Assembly: GCA_010909165.1 (NCBI GenBank)
Contig: MU008161.1
Coordinates: 2,108,001 to 2,172,000 of the forward strand
DNA from: Anthoceros angustus
Lineage: Eukaryota; Streptophyta; Anthocerotopsida; Anthocerotales; Anthocerotaceae
Reading direction: 5' to 3'
Length of the DNA stretch: 64,000 nt
Shown here: positions 40,065 through 50,143 of the stretch, in pieces
Layout of the letters: the number at the start of each line of letters is the position of its first letter
Numbering within the stretch: position 1 is the stretch's first letter
Made by a program: the position numbers and the translations under genes
Notes under the pieces: generated by a model
Database searches by the model: none
The model's input: the letters and a program-made list of their open reading frames with translations, nothing else
Told to the model about the DNA's origin: nothing

Positions 40065-40870
40065 CGTTGTGCTCATGGGTCGCAATCCAAACAATCACAT
40101 TGTCATTTTACTTTCTTCTTCACATACTCTATTCTTCTTCGTTTTGGAGCTAATGGGTCATGATCGGTTGCGATCCGAACAATCACATTTTTATTTTACT
40201 TTCTTTTCACATACTCTAAGATTATGCTTCGTTTTGGAGCTAATGGGTCATGATCGGTTGCGATCCGAACAATCACATTTTTATTTTACTTTCTTTTCAC
40301 ATACTCTAAGATTATGCTTCGTTTTGGAGCTAATGGGTCATGATCCCAAACATCTCGCTTCGCTTTCAAACAGCTTTCTATCAGACATTGTACTGATCAG
40401 TCGCGATATTAACAATCATGTTTTGGCTTTACACTCTTCTTCACATGCTCTATCCTTCTCCGTTTTGGAGCTAGTGGGTCATGATCCCAAACATCCCATC
40501 TCCATTTCACATTGTTCTCTATCCTCGTCTTGTTTTCTATCCTTGACCTGTTTTCTATCCTCGTGCATTTGAAGGAACGTTGTAAGTACTACTAGGTCAT
40601 GAACCCAAGAGTCAAGTTTTCGTTTTAAACTCTTCTTGAAATACTCTATCCTTCTTCGTTTTGGAGCTAGTGGGTCCTAATCCAATGCATCCCGCTTCCC
40701 TTTCAAACTATTCTCTATCCTTGTCCTTTTGAAGGGATGTGGTGCTAACGAGTCGTGATGCAAAAATCACCGTTTTCGTTTTAAACTCTTCTTGAAATAC
40801 TCTATCCTTCTTTGTTTTGGAGCTAGTGGGTCATGATCCTATACACCCACTTCCGTTTCAAACACATCTA
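40065..40870 (+). repeat. Tandem array with unit about 96 bp (gttttggagctaatgggtca)
   Basis: About seven imperfect units share tcttcgttttggagcta-tgggtcatgatc and cttt-cacatactct. Two adjacent units at about 40150-40340 are identical or nearly so and keep a frame open by chance (HFYFTFFSHTLRLCFVLEL repeats). Distal units are more diverged. I do not regard the frame at 40069-40572 as a gene. Confidence 0.88.
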
Positions 40871-41934
40871 TAATGAACCACATAAACGAATAAAACATCA
40901 TTGATTCATGTTGCAAAAACAAAAAAGATAAAGCATGAGACCCATAGGTGCCCATCTAGACTTGCATGCAAGAATGAAAGCGCAAGAATTGAAGAAGGAT
41001 GATCCTTAGCATAAAGATTGCCAGCTAGGGAATCGGCAAATGAATATTGAACTAAAATAAATCAAGTCACAAGTCTGAAAGTTTCACACCATGGGAACTA
41101 GAAAACATAGGTAGCTTGGTAACTAGAAAACGAAAGTAAGCTAGTAAATTGACAAAGATAGTAAAAGTTTTAAAATTCACCTAATCGAAAAATAGGTCTA
41201 GACATGCTAGGTAAGAAGTAGCTGGGCCGGATTGGCAGGAATGCGTTTCAGCAGCTCGTCCCCGTAGAAGCGGCTCATCCCCGTAGAAGGTATGGCACTT
41301 AAGTAAGGTTCTTTTAAGACCTAGTGCAGAAGGTGGGGACTTAAATCGTTTTTAGCCTAGCAATAGCAAGGTCCACTCTTAGACTTAAGTAAAAAGGAAC
41401 ATAAAAAAGAATAGAAATGATTAGCATATATAGCCAGCTCTAGAAGAGTAACGCCCCTCACTATGTAGCCGGTAAAGGGGCGACAAGTGCTGGCTTCCCA
41501 GCAGCCTAGGACCTCGCCAATTCACTCCACTAGACACTTGCACAACTTTAAGCGCTCTCAACATCACGACGCATCACTAGGCTCCAAGTAGCCCGCCATC
41601 CAACTCTTAGCGCTCTCAACCTCACGACGCCAAGTAGCGCGCCATCCACTGACGACTCGGAGGCCACCTTCTCGAGGTGAGACTCAACGACAAGCTCACT
41701 AGCTAAAGCTCTCCACAACTCTCTCAATACAAAGCTTGCAAGGTACGATGAACTGAATGATGATGAAGATAATGATGATCCTTCAAAGCTTTTGCTCTCG
41801 CCCTTATATATCCCGCAAGCTCACCTTGCCTATGCAGATGTTCACTCAAGGGATTTTCATAAACCACTCATCACTAAGAGTCCTCTCTAGACAGTTCTTT
41901 ATTAGTGGCTTGAGCAATTCCTTCTAAAATAAAT
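40871..41934. other. Non-genic region with local direct repeats
   Basis: Two short direct repeats are visible: agcggctcatccccgtagaag-type text at 41258-41290 and caacatcacgacgc / caacctcacgacgcc with gtagc-cgccatcca at 41560-41650. No supportable gene. Confidence 0.45.
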
Positions 41935-42290
41935 GTGTGTTCTAATGGCTTAGGCTAAATGGACATTCATAAGAACGTCGTGATTAAGCATCCTACGGTT
42001 AGATGGGTACTTAGATGGGGTGCCTGAAGGGAGTGGATGCCCTTGGTGTAAGTAGTTGAGGCACACCATGGTACATGTTGTTAAGTACCAAGTCCCATGA
42101 TAGAAATCCGTACCAAGTACTTAGATGGGGTGCCTGAAGGGAGTGGATGCCCTTGGTGTAAGTAGCTGAGGCACACCATGGTACAAGTTGTTAAGTACCA
42201 AGTCCATGATAGAAATCCTTACAAGTCCCATGACGGAAATCCGTCCTTAGTGAACTTAAATAAAATTCTTCTTCTTCTTCTTCCTATTAT
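41935..42290 (+). mobile_element. SINE-like dispersed repeat, copy D (internally duplicated)
   Basis: Reads cataagaacgtcgtgattaa, gcatcctacgg, then two copies of acttagatggggtgcctgaa, gggagtggatgcccttggtg, cacaccatggtac and ttaagtaccaagtcc. It ends with gacggaaatccgtcctta, gtgaacttaaataaaattc and (TTC)5. The ordered match to copies A-C defines the family. Confidence 0.75.
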
Positions 42291-43313
42291 GTAGCAAATC
42301 CTCTCTTATAGGAGATTTCATCAAGCATGCATGCAACACATGCATCTTCTTAACACGTAGCTACTAATTAATTTTTTATCTCTTTTAACTTTTCATTTTT
42401 CTACCTTATTTTTCGGATGCCGTTACTAGAAGGGTAGAATCACCGAAGGCCAAGAACGGCCAGAAGGCCGAGGACAGCCAATATCACTTTTTCACTTCAT
42501 GAATGTGTATGTAACAATGTGACACAAATAATAATACGGGTTAAGGAATTACCTACTTGCATGCACGTCTCCATTATTTGCATGCAAGTTTGTTAATTTC
42601 TGTGCATCAAAGCTGTGGGCCGTGGCCACACACTTCTTGGCCAACCTTTGCCTTTGCCGTCCCCGGAATGCGCTACCTCCGTCAGCTAGGGAATCTGCGG
42701 GTTTGTGGAGACACAGGATTTCGGCAGTGTCTCGGTCTGAGGTACTTAAGCGTGTCTTCGGTAAGTGCGTCTGTGATTCCGATTCGTTGTTGCCGATCCC
42801 TCGATCCCTTCATGGATTGTTTGTGGATGTGGAGTCATGTGGTTTGAAGCGTTTGAATTTGCAAACCGGACGACTGGAGCAGTCGGGATGTAGTCGAAAG
42901 CTGTTATTTCGTTGGTTTCTTAGGTCTGTGAAAGAAGGAATGGTGGATGAAGCTGACGGTCAGGAGGAGAGTGGAGTTAGGATAGCAGAAGCTGCTGATT
43001 GAGCTGAGGATGTGTGCGTTTTGGTGCTGTTTCATGGGGGAGGTGCGACCGGATTCTGATTGTTCGAGTTCCCTTGCCATAGAAGGAATCTTCGCTTCGG
43101 GAGTCCAGTTTTTTATCGAGGGCCAAAACGATCAGCTGAAGGAGGGAATCGGGAGGCCGAGTGCATTCAGAGAGAACGCAGGTGTGGTGGCGGGGTCAGG
43201 AGAGTGTAAACGAGCAGCAGGAGAGGGGGGTTGTGAGGTTTTCAGCGCACTGGAACAAGTGTTTTGGGACTATCTCGGCAGTCAAAACGGGGAACTCACA
43301 GCATCGCATTCTA
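42291..43313. other. Upstream region of the LEC14B-like gene
   Basis: From about 42600 the DNA turns GC-richer with open frames (42557-43002 and 43010-43339) that have no recognisable domain. They probably represent the 5' UTR, possibly with an intron, of the WD40 gene that starts at 43314. Confidence 0.4.
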
Positions 43314-44813
43314 ATGCGTCCTGGCTCTGGTCAGAGTAGTGATGATTATGACGATGACTTGCGAATCTGTGTCCTGAAATGGTCTAGCAGGGACGAGGAG
43401 GAGGAGGCTGTGGAGCCGGCAAGACCGCCTCCACAGCCTGAATCTCTGCTTGGCCATGACCTTGCGCATGAGACGAGGTTTCATACGGCTGCCGACTCCA
43501 AGGTCGCAAGATTTGGACGAGTGCAGCCGAATGATAGGGTTAACGTGTTTTCCATGTTGTCTGCGAGGCAGTCCAACATCTCGGGGAGGGGAAGGTTCTC
43601 TCGCTCTGAGTGCGGTCATGTAGGGTCGCAGTTTCTGCCGGCCGATGTGCCTGAGGTGGTAGAACAGATCGGTAGTCGGGCGTATATTGGACAGTTCTCT
43701 CCAGATGGGACTCTGTTCGTTGCTGGTTTCCAGGACAGACGAATAAGGATATATGATGTGGAAAACGGGTGGTGTCTCAAGAAGAACGTTGTGGCAAGGA
43801 ATTTGCGGTGGACGGTAACTGATACTGATTTGTCTCCTGACCAGCGCTTTTTAGTTTATGCCTCCATAACGCCCATGGTGCACCTTGTCAACGTGGGCAG
43901 CGAAGGTGGTGGGATCACTTCTCTTGCTAACGTTACTGATATACATGAGGGCTTGAATTTTGCCTCAGATTCTGATTCCGAGGGTGTGTTTGGAATATGG
44001 TCTGTACAGTTTTCAGGAGATGGGCGAGAGCTTGTTGCTGGTAGCAGTGATGCATCTATATATGTATATGACCTGGAGACCAGTAGAGTAGTTTCCCACA
44101 TACCTGCTCACAGGGATGATGTGAACACAGTGGTGTTCGCAGATGATAGTCCCAGCATCCTCTTTTCTGGAAGCGACGACAAACAATGCAAAGTTTGGGA
44201 CAGACGAACCTTTGGATCCGTAACTCGCTTTTGTGGGACATTGGATGGTCATTTGGAGGGGATCACTTTTATTCACAGTCGAGGGGATGGAAGGTACTTT
44301 ATTTCTAATGGTAAGGATCAGACGACAAAGCTCTGGGATATTAGGAAGCTATCATCTGGGGCATCACAAACAGCAAAGAAGCAAAAACTTCCAACTTTTA
44401 GGTGGGATTATCGATGGATGGAATACCCAGGGAAAGACGTGAAGCACCCAATGGATCAGTCCATTATGACTTACAGAGGACATCAGGTTCTAAGGACTCT
44501 TGTCCGTTGTTATTTCTCACCTGCATTCACCACGGGGCAGAAGTATGTGTATACTGGGTCGCATGATGGGTGTGTGTATGTCTATGACTTGGTCACAGGA
44601 GAAATTGTTTCAAAACTGGAGTATCATAAAGCAACGGTAAGGGATTGCAGCTGGCATCCATTTGAGCCCACGCTGGTAAGTTCCTCATGGGATGGAAAAG
44701 TTGTCAGGTGGCAACATCATCATGGAGAAAGCACCCTTGAAGGTGGATCGTGTCATTCTTTGGAATCAAACTCAAGGAATACAACACATGAAACTTTTTA
44801 TGACAGTGATTGA
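43314..44813 (+). CDS. LEC14B-like WD40 protein (DCAF11-type)
   Basis: A single exon, 499 aa from the first in-frame ATG (MRPGSGQSSDDYDDD); the frame is open further upstream without an ATG. An acidic N-terminus is followed by the LEC14B signature SNISGRGRFSRSECGHV, then GSRAYIGQFSPDGTLFVAGF and about seven WD40 repeats, including LRWTVTDTDLSPDQRFLVY, ELVAGSSDASIYVYDLE, LFSGSDDKQCKVWDRR, NGKDQTTKLWDIRKL, YTGSHDGCVYVYDL and VSSSWDGKVVRW. CKVWDRR and TKLWDIR resemble the WDxR/DWD motif of DDB1-CUL4 substrate receptors. A role as a substrate receptor of a CUL4-DDB1 ubiquitin ligase is inferred from DCAF11. An aataaa signal lies about 180 bp after the stop. Confidence 0.9.
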   Translation: MRPGSGQSSDDYDDDLRICVLKWSSRDEEEEAVEPARPPPQPESLLGHDLAHETRFHTAADSKVARFGRVQPNDRVNVFSMLSARQSNISGRGRFSRSECGHVGSQFLPADVPEVVEQIGSRAYIGQFSPDGTLFVAGFQDRRIRIYDVENGWCLKKNVVARNLRWTVTDTDLSPDQRFLVYASITPMVHLVNVGSEGGGITSLANVTDIHEGLNFASDSDSEGVFGIWSVQFSGDGRELVAGSSDASIYVYDLETSRVVSHIPAHRDDVNTVVFADDSPSILFSGSDDKQCKVWDRRTFGSVTRFCGTLDGHLEGITFIHSRGDGRYFISNGKDQTTKLWDIRKLSSGASQTAKKQKLPTFRWDYRWMEYPGKDVKHPMDQSIMTYRGHQVLRTLVRCYFSPAFTTGQKYVYTGSHDGCVYVYDLVTGEIVSKLEYHKATVRDCSWHPFEPTLVSSSWDGKVVRWQHHHGESTLEGGSCHSLESNSRNTTHETFYDSD

Positions 44814-45199
44814 GTCTTCAAACAATGTCTCGCTGCGCCCTCAGCAGTCGATCCTGAACCAGGTGACATGTTGGCGTTTGCCTCCCTGATCTGTGTTTGG
44901 ATGACTCTAAAAATCCGCTGCAGCGCCACAGACTAGTGGGCAGGACTGTGACGGGACTCCTGGGCGCTGAGCATGTGGATACGTGTAAATAAAATGTTTC
45001 ATGGCTGAAAGGCTGTAGCGCAAAGTTGTTGAGCATCATTTAGGTTGCGGTGTTGCGAGTTGCGCAGTTGGTAGATTTTGGGATATTGTATCCACCGTAC
45101 ATAGTTGAAGACATGAAGGACAAGGCAAATTATGCGGTCTACAGAATACTAGGGGATATGGAGAAGCATGACCCACCCCAACCTGGTGGGTCTATACGC

Positions 45200-45265
45200 T
45201 CACCTTGTTGACAAGGTGAACGTATTGCACTTGTCAATCAGCCTTGCCTGATTGACAAGTGCAAT
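45200..45265. repeat. Two adjacent perfect hairpins
   Basis: Hairpin 1 at 45200-45219 has 7-bp arms (tcacctt / aaggtga). Hairpin 2 at 45224-45265 has an 18-bp perfect stem (attgcacttgtcaatcag with its reverse complement) around a 6-base loop (ccttgc). They lie in otherwise featureless DNA between the LEC14B-like gene and a PPR fragment. Confidence 0.88.
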
Positions 45266-45589
45266 GGATACCCATTGACAACAGAAGCCAACAAGATACG
45301 GAAAGGGCAGCCCTGCCACGTGACGCCTCGCTTGGTAGGCTCTTGTTCTTGCTCTTTTCTTGGTTTAGACCGAATTACCTGGCTGATGGTTTTAATATGT
45401 TTGTTTTTTACAAATTATGAAAACTAAAAATAATAACGACCTTCGACGGGTTCACGACCGTCTTTGATTTGCTCATTTGCCGAGGGCTCTGAAAGGCAGC
45501 TTCCCTGTATCCTAAATCTATCGTACAACGAGCTCCCTACCCACCTATGGCGGAGCGGGCATGGTGACACGGTCAAACCGAATGCCTTC

Positions 45590-45765
45590 ATGCGGGGGCT
45601 CCATAATCTCGGCACATGCTGAACATGGGAAACCTAATGAGGCTTTGCAATCGTACCATGAGATGCGTAGCTCAGGTTTGAAGGCGGATGCTCACGTCTT
45701 TGTAGCTGCCCTTCAAGCTTCTTGTGCACTTGCTGCAGACTTGAAATCTGGAGAAATTTTCATTG
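45590..45765 (+). pseudogene. PPR gene fragment
   Basis: The plus strand encodes IISAHAEHGKPNEALQSY, then HEMRSSGLKADAHVFVAALQ, then ALAADLKSG. This corresponds to one L-S-P stretch of the two intact PPR genes (compare IISACVKHGEAKLAIHLYHQ and HVFVAALQACARAADLKSG in gene 1). It stops abruptly into unrelated sequence and has no flanking motifs. Confidence 0.7.
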
Positions 45766-48025
45766 TGACGTGTTACACAGCAGCATTCCTCCTAACGTGT
45801 TGGCAGCTGCCAGGTGGACTTGGATGCAATAAGTGCACCTCTATTCAACCGTGTTGCGTTTCTTGCTCCTTCTGAGCAGGAAGATCAACACCAAGTGTTT
45901 CCTCATCTCTGTTCAAAGAATCTAGAGATTTCTTGATTCGGCTTCCTCAACTAGTTCAGGAACAGATCTGAGTGTTTCATGATCTCAAAGATTGAACTAC
46001 AGAAAGCATGCTTGTCTCCTTGCATAATCACACTCATAGGTACATTTATACTGTTACACTATAGCTGCACAAACTGCTCACAGGACTGATTTCTAGTTCT
46101 TCCATCGCAAGTTCAGTATCGTTCCGTGAAGCAAAGCCAGCATCACACTTCATCTTCTAAAGCTTAGTCAAGAAAGGGCTCTGTCGCATAGCGGTAATGT
46201 AAACGAGCTTTGTTGATTGGATTCCAGAAAACATACCTTCCGTTCAAGGAAAGGCTTCAGAGCAACCGCCAACAACTAAACACTCAAGCACCGCAGAACT
46301 GGAGGCCTTTCTCTTCCTGCTGCTCGCCCGTTCTACAATTTAGAACAGGTGAGTTTGTTAAAGGATAATTGTTATAGAACAGTCCGGCCCTGCTAAAAAA
46401 GGGCATCCTGGTTTCCCTACAGTGCGCACTGCTGGATGAGATATCTCCATATGTATCTGCCATCTCTTCGTCGCTCGCCGAAGCGAAAAGGGACACCCAG
46501 AACCTTAATATGCTCCAGCGCAAAAGACTTGCGCTGCTAAGGCAAAAGAGCTTTGATTCGAGAATCGAGGGCAAGGCATTGCTGCAGGTTGCTGCCTCCT
46601 TTCCACAGGCCTGGTGGCCTGGCAGAGCTAAACAAAGTCTAAGAGCCGCAGATCTGCAACGCCTCCTTGTTCAGGCGGGTGACAGTGTGACGAGGAGTTT
46701 GTTTGTCTTACGCCTGGTCAAAGACAGGAGAGGAGCCACGCGGCGAGTCTGCAGGGACGCCAAGTGGAGGGAGAGACACACGGCCAGGCACGTGGCCCTC
46801 GAGTTCCAACCGCCCGGCAGGCTCTGCGGACGGGAGGTCAAAACTTGCCTCGGCAATTGCATTTCAGAGCAGGAGGTATCTACGATGCCGAAATCAGAGT
46901 TGATGACAGATCATAAGTTTGAAAAGATCTGTCTTCAACACCTCTCGGAAGCAGCGAGTCTAATAGTTTTTGAAGGGGCAACAGAGAGGGCCATTTGAGG
47001 CCACAAGGAACATGCTCGCTTCTACAATGCTGCTACGTCCTTCACCATAACCGGCCAACCAACTCGAATGCAAAAATTGTTGGAAGCCGGAACAAATCTT
47101 CATGACAGAGCTTCAAGGCGCATGCAGATGGAGCCGCCCCAGAACAGCCTTCCTGTGATGTTCGTCCGCTGTGCTAGAAGCATACCAAGCCTGCTCTACA
47201 CTCACCTAGAGCAACGTCTGCGCCTGGAGACACTTTGGGGCAGGCGGAGATCGTCGCTCCCATAAAGGGCTGACTCTTGTTGTCTCTCTTCCAAGATACC
47301 AGATAGTTTCTCAACGAAAGACGTACTTGGGGAGAGTCTTCTTGGCTTTGAGTCTAGAGACACACAGATACTCTGGAGTCCCATATATTTCCGTAAAGAC
47401 TGACAGCTTACAAGCTGAGCCTTCAATGGAGACCTCTGTGTGCAACCAATGCAATCTCTGTGCCACAAACAGAAACCTCTATGAACATTAGAAGAGCTCA
47501 CAGGCACTGCATCCATATCACTTACTATGCCCGATTTCGTGAGGCCTAACAACGTTGCAGGGCAAGGACAAGGGAAAAAATCTGCTGCAACCCAGACATC
47601 ATATTAGGGCTCACCTCAACGCAGTTTCTCATATCTCTGGAAGCATACCCTGTCCCCTTCTGGACAGTTGTACAACAGGGACGAAATCAGAAAGTAGTCC
47701 TCAGCACAGGTTGATGATAACGTAGTTTCACACGCAAAACATGAGAGGCAAGAACACAGCTGAACACATCCATCTAGCGCTCTTGTAGCACGCTGTAAGA
47801 CTGTCTCTCACAGGTTCATAGAGCAATCGACACCAGCGTGCTACAACCACTTAGCAGAGGCCTAGAGGAAAGAGGCCGTCAGTCTCCCCATGAGCAAACG
47901 CTGCAACATGCTATTACTTGGATGCTTCTGGCAACCCAGGATCTTGCAGTTGCAGACGGTGCTTGAGAGATGCCTCCCATAGAGCCCTCAAGTGGAGGGC
48001 AGCAAAGGAAACAGCAGAAACAGGG
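45766..48025. other. Long non-annotated stretch (possible cyclin 3' region)
   Basis: About 2.2 kb with no gene I can support. A plus frame at 46510-46998 is open for 162 codons but has no recognisable domain. Minus-strand DNA at 47914-48025 could hold a final cyclin exon (ALHLRALWEASLKHRL). The rest may be cyclin 3' UTR or spacer. Confidence 0.4.
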
Positions 48026-50143
48026 TCAAGCAAGGGAGAGATGTAGACAGTAGAGAAACGAGGTCCAGCCAGAGATAACAGAACCGCCAGATTCAAGTGC
48101 AATCAGGACAGAAAAGAGTCCCGGTATTATCAAGGCAGTGGTGGCCAATGTGGAGAATGGCACCTGCACAATGTTTCTCCATGCAGGCTTCCAATTCAGA
48201 GAGCAGCATGCAAGGAACACGGCTGAGGCAGCCACTTCAGATGGCCGGTACTTGAGACACTCATAGTCTAGGAGAGACAAGCAAAGAAAGAATTCTGCCA
48301 ACTTCGCCAGCTTCTTGTTGCCGTTCAGCACCTTCACATAGCGCCTGTGGAAGGTCTCAGAGAGAGAGACGAGGTCAGCACGAAAGATTATGGACAAGCT
48401 TGGAAACTTCGTACCGCAAAACATGGCATTGTGACAAAGGGGACCTCACCAGAAGAACGTTGCAGCGGTTGGTGTTGAGCACTGGTACTGAAGGCTCTTG
48501 AGCACATAAGCCTCCATCTTAATAGCATGCTCCTCGGTGAAGCTATCGGCAGCCATGTCGACCAGGTACTTAATCATGCTGCCACACCAAGAGCACCGCG
48601 TCAAGAAAGCATGCGGTACAACGGGGCGTAACACGAGGGCTTCATAGGTTGGGACAGGGCACATACCACGGCCCTGAAGCTGTCTCTTCCACTTTGACGG
48701 CAATCATCAGACATGCCGAGCCGAGGAGCTGAAGCATCTTGCACTGCATGGGAGTGTTCTTGAGGCAACGATCCATGAACATCACCGCGCGGAGAGTTGT
48801 ATCCAATTCCAAACTGCAGTCCAGCGCAACCTGGAGGCCAAGCAGCACAAACATGAGCGCCAGGCAGGCGACAAACGAACTGCACGGAATCCAAGTAGCA
48901 GAAGACTCAGCTACCTCATACAGCCAGTTGATCATGCGCTGGCGATGCTCCTCCGAAATGTCCGATCCCGGTGCGCCAATGGCGCCATACAGCAGCGGCC
49001 GCTCCTTCTCCCTCTCCCGCAGATTCTCAAAAATTTCATCCTCATAGAGATCAGAGTCCTGCGAGGCAGGCACGCGAGCCGGCAACATGAAGCGCAAGGG
49101 CAGCGAAATGAAACAGCACGCAAGACCTCTCCCTCCAGAGCGCCGGGTTCCCGCTCCCGCTCACACTCCGCCAATTCAAGTCGCGCACAGTCACGAACAA
49201 GAAGCAGCAGCAGCAGCAAATGCGGAAGACGCGCAGCGTGGCCAGCAGCAGCGAGGCTCACCTGCGCAGCAGAATTGTTGTCCGGAAGGCCGGAATTCGG
49301 CATCTGGCGCGCCGGCTGCGACACTGCGCATTGCGTGTCGCGCGCCACAATTGCGAGCGGCGGGCCGTCGGAATTGCGTCGCGGCTGCGCGACGCCTTCT
49401 TGATTGCCGCCGACAGGCGGAATTGCGGCCCTGTCCCCCGAGCTGGAGCAATCCCTGTCGCGGCCGGCCGCAGCCGCCAGGTGCGTCAAGGACGGACTGG
49501 ACGCGAACACTCTGCTGCGCTCCCGGCTCCTCCCGCACAATGCAACCGGCGATTCCTCCCAATCCTCCACCACTTCCGACGACAGCAGGCTCTCCTCCCC
49601 TTGCGAGCACGTCACAGCCAGCCGCGCACACGGCAGGATGGATCTTGACCAATCCAGAAGCCCGGACTGCACGCTCTGCCACTCCCAAGCCTCTCCCTCC
49701 GCCTCTTCCGAACAAACCGAGTCCGGCTCTTCCCGGCAGAACATCTCCTCCTCCTCCGGGACTGCATCATCCTCATACTCCACCACAACTCCACCCTCTC
49801 CTTCCTCCTCCTCCTCTTCTTCCACTTCCTCCTCCTCCTCCTCATCCTCTTCCTCTTCCTCTTCCGCCTCCTCCTCTTCCTCCTCCTCCTCTCCGTCCTC
49901 GTCCTCTTCCACTCCCTCCCGCTCCTCCTCCTCCACTCCATCTCCGGCCTCCAGCCGCCTGCGCTTCCCGGCGGGGCGCCGGGGCCGGGGCGGCTGCGCG
50001 GGAGGCATCACGGGGGGGGCCTGCCCGGGGCGGCTCTCCAGCGCCATCGCCAGCGCCATGGAGAGCGAGACGGGCAAGGCGCGGCTGATGCGGCCGCGGC
50101 GCCTGCCATACACCACCACAGCCTTGCGGCGCTCCTGCTTCAT
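48026..50143 (-). CDS. Mitotic-type (A/B-like, possibly SDS-like) cyclin with a long acidic N-terminus
   Basis: Deduced minus-strand exons are 49262-50143, 48915-49058, 48667-48830, 48450-48578 and 48344 downwards, all in phase. Exon 1 encodes a basic start (MKQERRKAVVVYGRRRGR) and a Glu-rich tract (about residues 80-130, nearly all E). The cyclin box then runs across exons 2-5: DLYEDEIFENLRERE, GSDISEEHRQRMINWLYE, TTLRAVMFMDRCLKN, LQLLGSACLMIAVKVEE, MEAYVLKSLQYQCSTPTAATF, LCLSLLDYECLKYRPSEVAA. Cyclins activate CDKs. The cyclin-fold order and INWL/KVEE motifs fit A/B and SDS classes, and I cannot choose between them. The 3' end is unresolved: after WKPAWRNIVQ the frame stays open to 48026, but a donor (cag-gtgcca near 48165) suggests at least one more exon. 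Confidence 0.8.

Noticed and set aside
40069-40572. Repetitive 167-codon protein
   Set aside because: The frame is open only because the repeat period is divisible by three in two identical units. Neighbouring units break it and the composition is hydrophobic and AT-driven.
46510-46998. 162-codon plus-strand frame
   Set aside because: Non-ATG-dependent open frame with no recognisable motif and no splice or paralogue support.
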